Below are positions 55,876 to 64,000 of a stretch of 64,000 nucleotides of DNA, piece after piece. The translations under genes were made by a program, and so were the position numbers. Below the pieces are notes generated by a model, which had not been told where the DNA came from, made no database searches, and saw nothing but the letters and a program-made list of their open reading frames with translations. The stretch is from Alistipes megaguti (GTDB lineage Bacteria > Bacteroidota > Bacteroidia > Bacteroidales > Rikenellaceae), in contig NZ_LR027382.1 in the NCBI RefSeq assembly GCF_900604385.1, forward strand, positions 2,648,075 to 2,712,074, read 5' to 3'. Each line of letters begins with the position of its first letter. Positions within the stretch are counted from its first letter, which is position 1.

Positions 55876-58800
55876 ATGAATGAACACAATGTTTTGAAAA
55901 GGATTTCCCGGTATTTTTCGGTGATTATCCTGTGTATGGCGGTGACAACAACCGCCGTCGCACAGACCCCGAAGGTTACCGTGAATGCCGAAAATGTCAG
56001 CATCAAGGAGTTGCTGCAACGCATCGAGGCCAACAGCCAATACACATTCGCCTATGTCGATGCAGAGATAAAAACCGACAAAATCGTATCGGTTACAGCG
56101 ACGAACCGCAGCATCGCATCGATCATCGCCGAGGTGCTTCCCGAGGTGAATATGGAAGTCAAAGGGCTGAAAATCATCCTTACCCGCGCAAGGGGGGGGA
56201 GGAGCCAGCGGCGTCGCAAGCCGTGGCAAGCCGCACGGTCAAGGGCCTGGTAACCGATGAAAATGGTGAACCGGTTGTCGGGGCGACCGTCATTCTGAAA
56301 GGATCGACCGTCGGCGCCGCCACCAACCTGAACGGCGAGTATGCCATAGAGATTCGCCAGAACAACGCGACCCTGATCGTCTCGCTTATCGGATACAACC
56401 GCGTCGAAGTCCCCCTTTCCGACAGTCAAACCCAGGCGAACGTCACGCTGAAGACCGAAGCGATCGCCATGAACGACATCGTCGTCGTGGGATACGGTGT
56501 GCAGAACAAACGCGATGTGACGACCGCCATCTCATCCATCAAGGCCGAAGATTTCGCCAACATGCCGACTTCCGACTTCCGCGACGCCATGGCCGCCAAA
56601 ATGCCGGGCGTGCAGGTGTTACAACTCGGCGGACAGCCCGACGGCAATGTCTCGATCCGCGTTCGCGGTATTCAGTCCGCAACGGCCGGGAACGACCCGC
56701 TGTACGTCATCGACGGAGTTCCGTGCGACGCCCGGGCATTTGCCAACCTCGAAAGCAACGACATCGAAAGTCTCGAAGTGCTCAAGGATGCTTCGGCAGC
56801 GGCCATTTACGGTTCGCGCGGGTCGTGCGGCGTGATCCTGATCACCACCAAACGAGGCCAGGGCGAACGTCCCGTGGTAAGCTACGACGGACAGTTCAGC
56901 GTCTCGAATGTGGCCAAAAGAATCGACATGCTCGATGCGTACGAATTCGCACGGCTTTTCAAGGAGGCGCGCGACGGGGCCTATCTGTTCAATGTTCCGA
57001 CCGGTTCGATCGACGATCCCTACGAGGAGCGTCCGCAGACCTATCATCGTGTCGATCCGCTCATCACGGCCTATCTGCAGGACGATACCGGAACGTTGAC
57101 CAATACCGACTGGCAGGATGCCATCTTCCGGTCGGCCTACTCGACCAAGCACTCGATCTCGGTCTCGGGACGCACCAAGACACTGGGCTACTACATCGGA
57201 GGAAACTACCTCTACCGCGAAGGTACGATCATCGGCTCGGACTTCGAACGATACAGTCTGCGCGCCAACCTCGACGGGGAACGCAACCGGCTCAAATACG
57301 GCATCAGTTTCTCGCCCTCCTATTCGAAGACCAATTATGTATCGACCGACACGCAATACGGTGACGACGGCATCATCGCGTCGGCGCTGATGGCCCCTCC
57401 GATCTTTCCCGTATATAACGAGGACGGATCCTACAACTGGGACATGAACGGACTCTTGCGCGTCAACACCTGGGATACCCAGACGAACGAGGTGCTCAAT
57501 CCCGTGGCCCTGGCCCTTGAAATCGATGACGTGCGCGAGAAGATCAACATCCTCGGCAATGCATACGTCGCATACGAATTCATCGAAGGACTGGAATACA
57601 AATTCACCATGGGAGGAGACTACTATTCCTACATCCGCAATTACTACCGACCCTCATATATCCCGCTCAAGGGCTACAAATACCTCAATGCCCTGTCGGA
57701 CCCGACCGCCGAAAACAACATGAACTCCTATTTCCACTGGACAATCTCCAACCAGCTCTCGTACAATCGCACGTTCGGAGACCATTCGATCAACGCCGTT
57801 GCCGTATACGAAGCCGAGAAGCAGAGCATCCAGACCTCGCAGATCGTCGGAACCGGGACTGCCGGAGACGACAAGATCCGCACGACAAAGGGCAAAACCA
57901 TCGATCTGGACAACACCTACAACAACAAATACGCCTACACGTTCGCTTCGTGGCTCTTCCGCGCCCAATACTCCTACAAAGGCCGATATATGGTTTCGGC
58001 ATCGGTTCGCGGCGACGGCTCCTCGCGATTCGCGCCCAACACCAGATGGGGCTATTTCCCGGCGGTTTCGGTAGGTTGGCGCGTCAGCGACGAGAATTTC
58101 CTGCGCAATGTCCGGTGGATCGATGATCTGAAATTCCGAGCCAGTATGGGTCAGACCGGCAACGCACAGATCGGCAACTCGGAATACCTTGCTCTCTACG
58201 GCACGTCGAACACCGATCTGGGTAACGGACTCACCGCCCAGGTCTATCCTTCGCAAATCGCCAACAACGACCTGGGATGGGAGAAAAACACACAGTACAA
58301 CATCGGACTGGATATCAGTCTGTGGAAAGGCACCCTGGGGCTGAATGTCGACTACTACTATTCGAAAACCACCGACATGCTCTTCGATGTTCCCGTTTCG
58401 TCCGTTTCGGGCCTCACCTCGTCGAACATCAACATCGGCTCGATGCAAAACAAAGGCGTTGAATTAGCACTCACGTCCCGCCGCAGCTTTGGAGACTTCT
58501 CCTACGCCTTCGCCGCCAACTGGTCGCTCAATCGGAACAAAGTACTGAGTCTCGGGGATGAAAATGCCGACATTATCAAAGAGTCGTCCTATGCCCGCGG
58601 TTACTATATTACACGTGTTGGACAGCCTATCGGATGTTACTATCTGCTGGTTCAGGACGGGATCTTTCATAACCAGGAAGAATTGGATTCATATCCTCAT
58701 TTCGACTCTACGACAGTCGGAGACTTCCGGTTCGTCGATGCCAACGGAAACGGTATTCTCGAAAATGATGCCGATCGGGTCATTGTGGGCAACTACATGC

Positions 58801-59291
58801 CGGACTTCTATTACGGATTTTCCGTAAATCTCTCCTACAAGGGTTTTGACCTGGCGGCTAATTTCCAGGGTGTCTACGGGAACGAAATACTGAACCTCGA
58901 ACGCCGGTACCTGCTCAACATGGAAGCCTCGTCGAACATGATGAAGGAGGCTCTTCAACGTTATCCCTACGGAAACCTGAACCGCGCAACCCGTAAATCA
59001 AGCGGCAACAACGGGGCCTGCACCTCGACGTTCCATCTCGAAGACGGTTCCTACCTCCGGCTCCAGAATCTCTCCCTGGGATACACGTTCCCCGACCGTT
59101 GGACCCGGAAAGCCGGCATCTCGAAACTCCGTCTCTACATTCAGGGGACCAACCTCTTCACCTGGACTAAATATACGGGGTACAACCCTGAGGTCAACAA
59201 CCATGCTTCCGACGCGCTGCGCCCCGGCGAGGACTACTGTTCCTATCCGCTGTCCCGAACTTTCAGCGTAGGCGTGAATTTCAACCTGTAA
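55876..59291 (+). pseudogene. STN-type SusC/RagA transporter, frameshifted at a G8 tract
   Basis: Frame one (55876-56253) encodes a signal peptide and the STN domain (VTVNAENVSIKELLQRIEAN, VKGLKIILTRA). From about 56200 the coding continues in another frame: EEPAASQAVASRTVKGLVTD, a CarboxypepD_reg-like domain, the plug (NDIVVVGYGVQNKRDVTTAI, PLYVIDGVPCDARA, VLKDASAAAIYGSRGSCGV) and a barrel ending in YPLSRTFSVGVNFNL. The junction is a run of eight G (56192-56199); nine would join the frames into about 1138 residues. It could be phase-variable, mutated, or a sequencing error. Sigma and FecR genes upstream control it; susD follows 12 bp later. Confidence 0.85.
56192..56199. repeat. Homopolymer G8 tract at the SusC frameshift
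   Basis: Eight G between the STN and CarboxypepD_reg coding regions. Counts of six or nine G would restore one reading frame; seven or eight break it. This is the typical arrangement of slipped-strand phase variation. Confidence 0.75.
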
Positions 59292-59303
59292 AACAAACAA
59301 ACC

Positions 59304-60686
59304 ATGAAACTGAAACTCATTATAACAGCCGGAATCCTCATTGCAGGAGCCTCCTCATGCGGAGAATCCTTCTTCGAACAGTATCCGAGCAACAACATCA
59401 CCGAGGGAAACTACTACCAAACGGACGATGATTTCAATCAGGGGGTGGTGGCCTGCTACCATAAACTCAAGACCCAAATGGCCTTCCATCTCCACGAGAT
59501 CTGCTACCGAAGCGACGAAAACATCCTTGAATCCATGGCCGTTTCCACGCAGGATCGATACGATATCGACAATTTTGCCGAAACGCCAAGCAATGGTATT
59601 CTGAGCGACATCTGGGATGCCTGGTACAACGGGATCTATCGTTGCAACGACGTACTTGACCACATGGCCGGAGCCGACATCGCCAATTACGACAAATACC
59701 GCGGCGAATGCCTGTTCCTGCGTTCCTGGTGGTACTTCAATCTTTATCGGGTTTTCGGGGTGGTTCCCATTACCAGGACGGTTGTAACCCCAGCCAATGC
59801 AAAACTTATTCCCCGATGCACGGAAGAGGAGATGTACACCCTGTTGACCGAAGATTTGACTGAGGCCGCCCGGCTGTTACCGTCGACTCCCGGGGCTGAG
59901 AAGGCTCGCGTAGCAAATATTGCCGCTTACACGCTGTTGGCCAAGGTTTATCTGACATTCGGGAAGCCTTCCGAGGCGAAGACTGCTCTTGAAGAAGCAA
60001 TGAAAAATACCGCTTATGGCCTGGAAACCTCTACCGGAAAGGTATTTGACGTGAACAATAAGATGAACAAGGAGATCATCTTCGCATTGTACTACAACAA
60101 GACCAACGATAACGGACATGGCTATTGGTACAGCACCAGCACGAACGTGATGGCCGACATCCGCAACCCGACCCCCGAATTCAAGGCCATTTACGAGGAA
60201 AAAGACAATCGACTGGCATTGATCAATAGCTATACGCAGGTTTCGAGCAATCTCTATGCCATGACCAAATGGTATGACACCTACGATGCTACTTACACGA
60301 CTCAGGTAGGCAATGATTTTCCGCATTTGCGTTATGCCGACGTGGTACTGATGTATGCGGAAGCATTGGCGGAATCGGGTGCCGGACTGGACAAAGCCCT
60401 GGAGTGGCTCAACAAGACCCGGACACGTGCGGGACTGGACGAGTTGACCACGGGTGATGTCACCAGTCTCGAAGAGTTCCGGCAGGAACTGGCCGATGAA
60501 CGCGGCCGCGAATTTGCCCTTGAGGGACACCGATGGTTTGATCTCGTACGCCTGGGACTGGCTGTCGATTATTTCCGGAAACTGGGCTATACGCTCGATG
60601 CACACAACCTGATTTTCCCGATCCCGCAAAGCCAGATCGAGATCGTCAACGACGAATCGATCCTTTGGCAGAACCCTGGATTCTAA
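59304..60686 (+). CDS. SusD/RagB-family nutrient-binding lipoprotein
   Basis: A 460-residue surface lipoprotein (signal MKLKLIITAGILIAGASSC, Cys19). SusD traits: DDDFNQGVVACYHKLKT, WYNGIYRCNDVLDHMAG, YRGECLFLRSWWYFNLYRVF, VLMYAEALAESGAG and the C-terminal ERGREFALEGHRWFDLVRLG. It would cap the SusC encoded upstream; if that SusC is off-frame, this partner would be made without a pore. Its ligand is unknown. Confidence 0.95.
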   Translation: MKLKLIITAGILIAGASSCGESFFEQYPSNNITEGNYYQTDDDFNQGVVACYHKLKTQMAFHLHEICYRSDENILESMAVSTQDRYDIDNFAETPSNGILSDIWDAWYNGIYRCNDVLDHMAGADIANYDKYRGECLFLRSWWYFNLYRVFGVVPITRTVVTPANAKLIPRCTEEEMYTLLTEDLTEAARLLPSTPGAEKARVANIAAYTLLAKVYLTFGKPSEAKTALEEAMKNTAYGLETSTGKVFDVNNKMNKEIIFALYYNKTNDNGHGYWYSTSTNVMADIRNPTPEFKAIYEEKDNRLALINSYTQVSSNLYAMTKWYDTYDATYTTQVGNDFPHLRYADVVLMYAEALAESGAGLDKALEWLNKTRTRAGLDELTTGDVTSLEEFRQELADERGREFALEGHRWFDLVRLGLAVDYFRKLGYTLDAHNLIFPIPQSQIEIVNDESILWQNPGF

Positions 60687-60711
60687 TAACCTTTTACATG
60701 AGCAAACGATT

Positions 60712-62571
60712 ATGAAAAGAATAAGCGTTTATTTGTTGATTTCGGTACTGGCATTAGGATTTTCCTCCTGCTGGACCGAGGATATTCCCGAAGCGGGAGC
60801 CGCCCGCCCCCAGGTTACCAACCTTACGGCCACGCCGGGCGACGAAGAGGTTTACCTCTCCTGGGAGACTCCCGAAGGATGGAATCCGACGGACTTCATC
60901 GTCTATTACACCGGATCCGACTCGGAAACCATCACTCTGCGGAGCGGAGGCAACCGGAGCTGCACGGTCGGAAATCTGACCAACGGCACCCAGTATATTT
61001 TTCACGTACAGGCCGTCTACGGAGAGCTGATCTCGAATTACGTCACGATCACCGCCAAACCATCGACATCGCGGTTCCCGATCACGGCTCTCACTGTTTC
61101 TGCCGGCGACGGATATGTGACCCTCTCCTGGACGGAACCGGCAACGACTGTCCTGTCGTACACGCTGTCCTATTACAATGAGGATACGCCCGAGAATATC
61201 CAGGAGCAAACCATCGAAAAGGGAACGACCTCCGTCACGCTCGACAACCTGACCAACGACAAGAATTACTACATCTCAATCGTCGCCAACTACGCCAAGG
61301 GCGCTTCGGAAGCAACAACGGCCAAGGCCATGCCGACTCTTGCAATTCCCTACATACTCGACCGGGAAACTGCGGCCAAGAATCAGCCCATCACCTTCAC
61401 ATTCAATACGGAGGGATACCCCACGGCCACCGATGTGAAATGGACTTTCCCCGGCGACGTGGTCAAAGAGGGCACCGTCGTAGAGTATGGATTCGGATCA
61501 ACCGGTACACAAACAGCCAAACTGAGTGCCTCGATCGACGGAGATCTCCGCACCTGGACCGTGGAGGTCGAAATCCGCGAATATGTTATCTACAGCTCCG
61601 ACTGGGATATCAGTGACTCATACAACGGATTCAAAGGTTCATGCCCGGTATTTTCGCCCGACGGCAGGACGGTCTACAACATCACGTTCTCCAACCTCAC
61701 CGAACTCGTGGCCTTCGACCTCATCACCGGAGTCGAGAAGTGGCGTTACAAGCCGGCCACCCCGTCAGGAAGCTATAACCCACTGACTGTCAATCCGAAG
61801 ACCGGCGACATCTATTTCGGGACATCCTCGGCCGGACAGTTCTATGCCGTATCGCCCGAGGGCCATCTTCTGTGGACCTTTACCGAGACTCAATCAATGA
61901 AGAGTACGGCTCCGGCCGTCAATGCCGCCGGCACGGTCGTCTACATCTGCGACGCCTCGGGTAACACCTTCGCCATCGATGCCGCTTCGGGATCAAAACT
62001 GTGGAGCTTTGCCGCACCTGCAGCCGGTTGCGGCCTGCTAGTCAACGGGAACGAGCTGGTAGTGGGAGCGGGCAAGAACATCTGCTTCATCAATGCATCC
62101 GACGGAAGTGAGATCGCACGTTTGACCATGGCTCAAACCATGACCGATATTTCCGGCTTTGCCGTTGCCGCAGACAAGACCACCGCCTACATTCCGAACA
62201 CGGGAGGATATGTCAGTTCGATTGATCTGGCACAGCATAAGATCCTCGTCGACGGGTTCCTCGTCGGAGAAAACACCATGTACGAGCCTGTAGTGGCCCC
62301 GAACGGTTCGGTATTCATCGGATCGAAGGACAGTCATGTCTACAACGTCAACGCCTCGCTGACGGCTGTCAACTGGTCTCACAAGCACATGGACTCCAAC
62401 AATGCATTCAACTACTCGCACCCGTGTGTTGACTCGGAGAACCGATTCTATATCACATCCGGACAAGTCGGAAATACGAGTTATATCTTCGATGCAAACG
62501 GCAGCATCATCGATCAATGGAGCTACGAGGCCGGCAACGACGGTCAAAAACAAATGGGCGGCAATAATTAG
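60712..62571 (+). CDS. FN3 and PQQ-like beta-propeller lipoprotein, end altered by IS insertion
   Basis: A 619-residue surface lipoprotein (signal MKRISVYLLISVLALGFSSC, Cys20). Two fibronectin type III domains (about 33-110 and 122-208), a PKD-like domain (about 212-295) and a PQQ-like propeller (about 300-600) with repeats such as VAFDLITGVEKWRYKPATP, IYFGTSSAGQFYAVSPEGHL and AIDAASGSKLWSF. It occupies the place of SusE/SusF-type glycan-binding proteins after susD, so binding rather than catalysis is likely. The stop TAG (62569-62571) lies inside the left inverted repeat of the IS element, so the native C-terminus may be lost. Confidence 0.82.
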   Translation: MKRISVYLLISVLALGFSSCWTEDIPEAGAARPQVTNLTATPGDEEVYLSWETPEGWNPTDFIVYYTGSDSETITLRSGGNRSCTVGNLTNGTQYIFHVQAVYGELISNYVTITAKPSTSRFPITALTVSAGDGYVTLSWTEPATTVLSYTLSYYNEDTPENIQEQTIEKGTTSVTLDNLTNDKNYYISIVANYAKGASEATTAKAMPTLAIPYILDRETAAKNQPITFTFNTEGYPTATDVKWTFPGDVVKEGTVVEYGFGSTGTQTAKLSASIDGDLRTWTVEVEIREYVIYSSDWDISDSYNGFKGSCPVFSPDGRTVYNITFSNLTELVAFDLITGVEKWRYKPATPSGSYNPLTVNPKTGDIYFGTSSAGQFYAVSPEGHLLWTFTETQSMKSTAPAVNAAGTVVYICDASGNTFAIDAASGSKLWSFAAPAAGCGLLVNGNELVVGAGKNICFINASDGSEIARLTMAQTMTDISGFAVAADKTTAYIPNTGGYVSSIDLAQHKILVDGFLVGENTMYEPVVAPNGSVFIGSKDSHVYNVNASLTAVNWSHKHMDSNNAFNYSHPCVDSENRFYITSGQVGNTSYIFDANGSIIDQWSYEAGNDGQKQMGGNN

Positions 62572-62585
62572 TCGCCCCTTAAAAA
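62568..62585 (+). repeat. Left inverted repeat of the IS element
   Basis: Eighteen bases matching the right end (17 of 18). Bases 62569-62571 form the stop codon of the upstream lipoprotein gene. Confidence 0.85.
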
Positions 62586-62628
62586 TAGTTTTATTTATTG
62601 GTATTCAGTAATTTAATTTATAGAAGTC

Positions 62629-62659
62629 TTTGATAAATCTGGAAGTTTTCTTATCTTTA
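62629..62659 (+). promoter_or_regulatory. Promoter of the transposase gene
   Basis: TTTG (62629-62632) and TATCTTTA (62652-62659) are 19 bp apart: one mismatch from the Bacteroidota consensus. ATG follows at 62682. Confidence 0.55.
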
Positions 62660-62681
62660 CGTTAATAAACTTGCAGATTTT

Positions 62682-63989
62682 ATGATTAAAAATACGAATA
62701 ACAGTCCTTCTTTATTCAGCAACCTATCAGACATGCTGAACCAATCGCACCCGCTTTACCAATTGGCAGACAAAATAGATTGGGGAAAATTTGAAACGGC
62801 TTTTCAACCTTTGTATTGTCAGGATAACGGCCGTCCCGGCAAGCCAATCCGTTTAATGTGCGGTTTGCTTATCCTGAAACACCTTCGTAACCTGTCGGAT
62901 GAGTCTTTGGTAGAGCAATGGAGCGAAAACGCTTATTATCAGTATTTCTGTGGCATGCAGGAGTTTACCCCGTCTGCCCCTTGTGCGTCTTCAGAACTGG
63001 TTCATTTCCGCAAACGTATCGGTGAAAAGGGAATTGAACTCATTTTCCAGGAAAGTATCCGTGTGAATAACGACGATGATGATGGCCGTCATCATGATAC
63101 GGCTTTTATTGATTCCACAGTTCAGGAAAAGAACATCACTTACCCCACGGATCCAAAGTTGCATAAGAAGATCGTGAAGAAAGTTCTTGGCATTGTAAAA
63201 AAGCTGGGACTTCCCCTGCGCCAAAGCTACACCTTTGTGCTGAAGAAGATCTATCGTGACCAGCGTTTCCGGAACCATCCCAAAAACAGGGAAAAAGCTC
63301 TCAGGGCGGACAGGCGTTTACGTACAATAGCCGGAAGACTTGTCAGGGAACTGAAGCGTAATCTTAAAGAGAATCACGACTATGATAAATTGCTCAGACT
63401 CTTTGAAACCGTTCTGTCCCAAAGGCGGAACAGCCGGAAAAAGATTTATTCCATCCATGAGCCGGACGTGCAATGTATCAGCAAGGGTAAAGAACATAAA
63501 AAATATGAATTCGGCAACAAGGTGTCCATCATACGTTCTGCCACAGGAATTATTCTTGGAGCCATATCCTTTCGCAATGAATATGACGGTCATACCATCG
63601 AGTCTTCCTTGGCGCAGGTAGAACGGTTAACCGGAAGGAAGATTAAAGTGCTGGCTGGTGATAGAGGATACAGAGGCAGGAAGGAAATTAACGGGACGAA
63701 GATTATGATTCCCGATGTTCCCAAGAAATCAGACAGCCGTTATCAGAAGCTGAAAAAACATAAACTTTTCTGCAAACGTGCAGGTATAGAACCAACAATA
63801 GGTCACTTAAAGTCAGATTACCGATTGGGCCGCAACTTTTATAAAGGTGTGGTCGGGGATGCTGTGAACGTGCTACTGGCGGCAGCAGCCTATAACTTCA
63901 AAAGAGCCATGAAAGCTCTTTGGTGCATGCTTCATAAAATCTGCGAGATACTGTGGAAAAACGATATCTCGCAAAAATGGGCTTTTTAA
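62682..63989 (+). CDS. IS5-family transposase
   Basis: A 435-residue DDE transposase. The N-terminal IS5-type domain (MCGLLILKHLRNLSDESLVE, EFTPSAPCASSELVHFRKRI) is followed by the catalytic triad: Asp144 (AFIDSTVQEKN), Asp327 (LAGDRGYRGRKE) and Glu370 (AGIEPTIGHLKSDYRLGRN). All three are present, and the frame is intact, so the element may be active. It ends 11 bp before the right edge. Confidence 0.95.
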   Translation: MIKNTNNSPSLFSNLSDMLNQSHPLYQLADKIDWGKFETAFQPLYCQDNGRPGKPIRLMCGLLILKHLRNLSDESLVEQWSENAYYQYFCGMQEFTPSAPCASSELVHFRKRIGEKGIELIFQESIRVNNDDDDGRHHDTAFIDSTVQEKNITYPTDPKLHKKIVKKVLGIVKKLGLPLRQSYTFVLKKIYRDQRFRNHPKNREKALRADRRLRTIAGRLVRELKRNLKENHDYDKLLRLFETVLSQRRNSRKKIYSIHEPDVQCISKGKEHKKYEFGNKVSIIRSATGIILGAISFRNEYDGHTIESSLAQVERLTGRKIKVLAGDRGYRGRKEINGTKIMIPDVPKKSDSRYQKLKKHKLFCKRAGIEPTIGHLKSDYRLGRNFYKGVVGDAVNVLLAAAAYNFKRAMKALWCMLHKICEILWKNDISQKWAF

Positions 63990-64000
63990 GGGACGACTAA
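63983..64000 (+). repeat. Right inverted repeat of the IS element
   Basis: The last 18 bases of the window pair with the left end, one mismatch. Confidence 0.85.

Larger units (their letters stand above)
62568..64000 (+). mobile_element. IS5-family insertion sequence, complete
   Basis: Terminal inverted repeats TTAGTCGCCCCTTAAAAA (62568-62585) and, at the right edge, the reverse complement of TTAGTCGTCCCTTAAAAA (63983-64000) differ at one of 18 bases. The 1433-bp element encodes one transposase and is clearly richer in A and T than its surroundings, a sign of recent arrival. Target duplication cannot be judged because the right flank is outside the window. Confidence 0.88.

Overview
The window looks like chromosome of a gut Bacteroidota, most likely Alistipes or another Rikenellaceae (inferred). 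The evidence is: two SusC/SusD pairs, Bacteroidota-type promoters (TTTG, about 20 bp, TAnnTTTG), lipoproteins with a Cys directly after the signal peptide, a NUDIX-type sugar regulator, GH92/GH125/GH130 mannosidase genes, a Rho with a long disordered insert, and the atpD-C-B-E-F-H-A-G gene order. No rRNA, tRNA or CRISPR array was found.

Layout. 1-6724 (minus): a SusC/SusD locus followed by a metallohydrolase-family lipoprotein that has lost HExxH and by a DUF5117/5118 metalloprotease cut by the window edge, so probably a peptide-scavenging locus. 7545-12934 (plus): a xylose operon with a NUDIX regulator, xylulokinase, xylose isomerase and xylose symporter. 13020-18701: a lone outer-membrane beta-barrel receptor, a DUF5036-like lipoprotein, and a DUF2284 protein translationally coupled to a membrane TPR/HTH regulator. 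18771-22982 (minus): a DUF1893, TonB receptor, ECF S-component and DUF362 cassette of unknown substrate. 23135-25880 (minus): rho and an S1/P1 nuclease. 26238-35573 (minus): GH130, GH92, a GH92-GH125 fusion and GH92, a set suited to dismantling mannose-rich N-glycans. 35635-42414 (minus): the complete F1Fo ATP synthase operon. 42897-52616 (plus): a glycerol cluster glpA-B-C-K-F, a small outer-membrane barrel, a DeoR-family regulator and an aquaporin. 52656-53505: a radical SAM fragment. 53656-62571: an ECF sigma factor divergent from a BACON lipoprotein, a FecR anti-sigma factor, an STN-type SusC interrupted by a frameshift at a G8 tract, SusD, and an FN3/beta-propeller lipoprotein. 62568-64000: a complete IS5-family element whose inverted repeat supplies the stop codon of that last lipoprotein.

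How it works together. The cell appears built to scavenge host and diet polymers: peptides (first SusCD locus), xylose, N-glycan mannose, and glycerol or glycerol-3-phosphate, the last feeding electrons to quinone through GlpABC. The ATP synthase c subunit is of proton type. The most notable items are the homopolymer frameshift in the regulated SusC, the GH92-GH125 fusion, the uncharacterised DUF1893/TBDR/ECF-S/DUF362 cassette, the paired AT-rich operator candidates in front of glpA, and several decayed genes.
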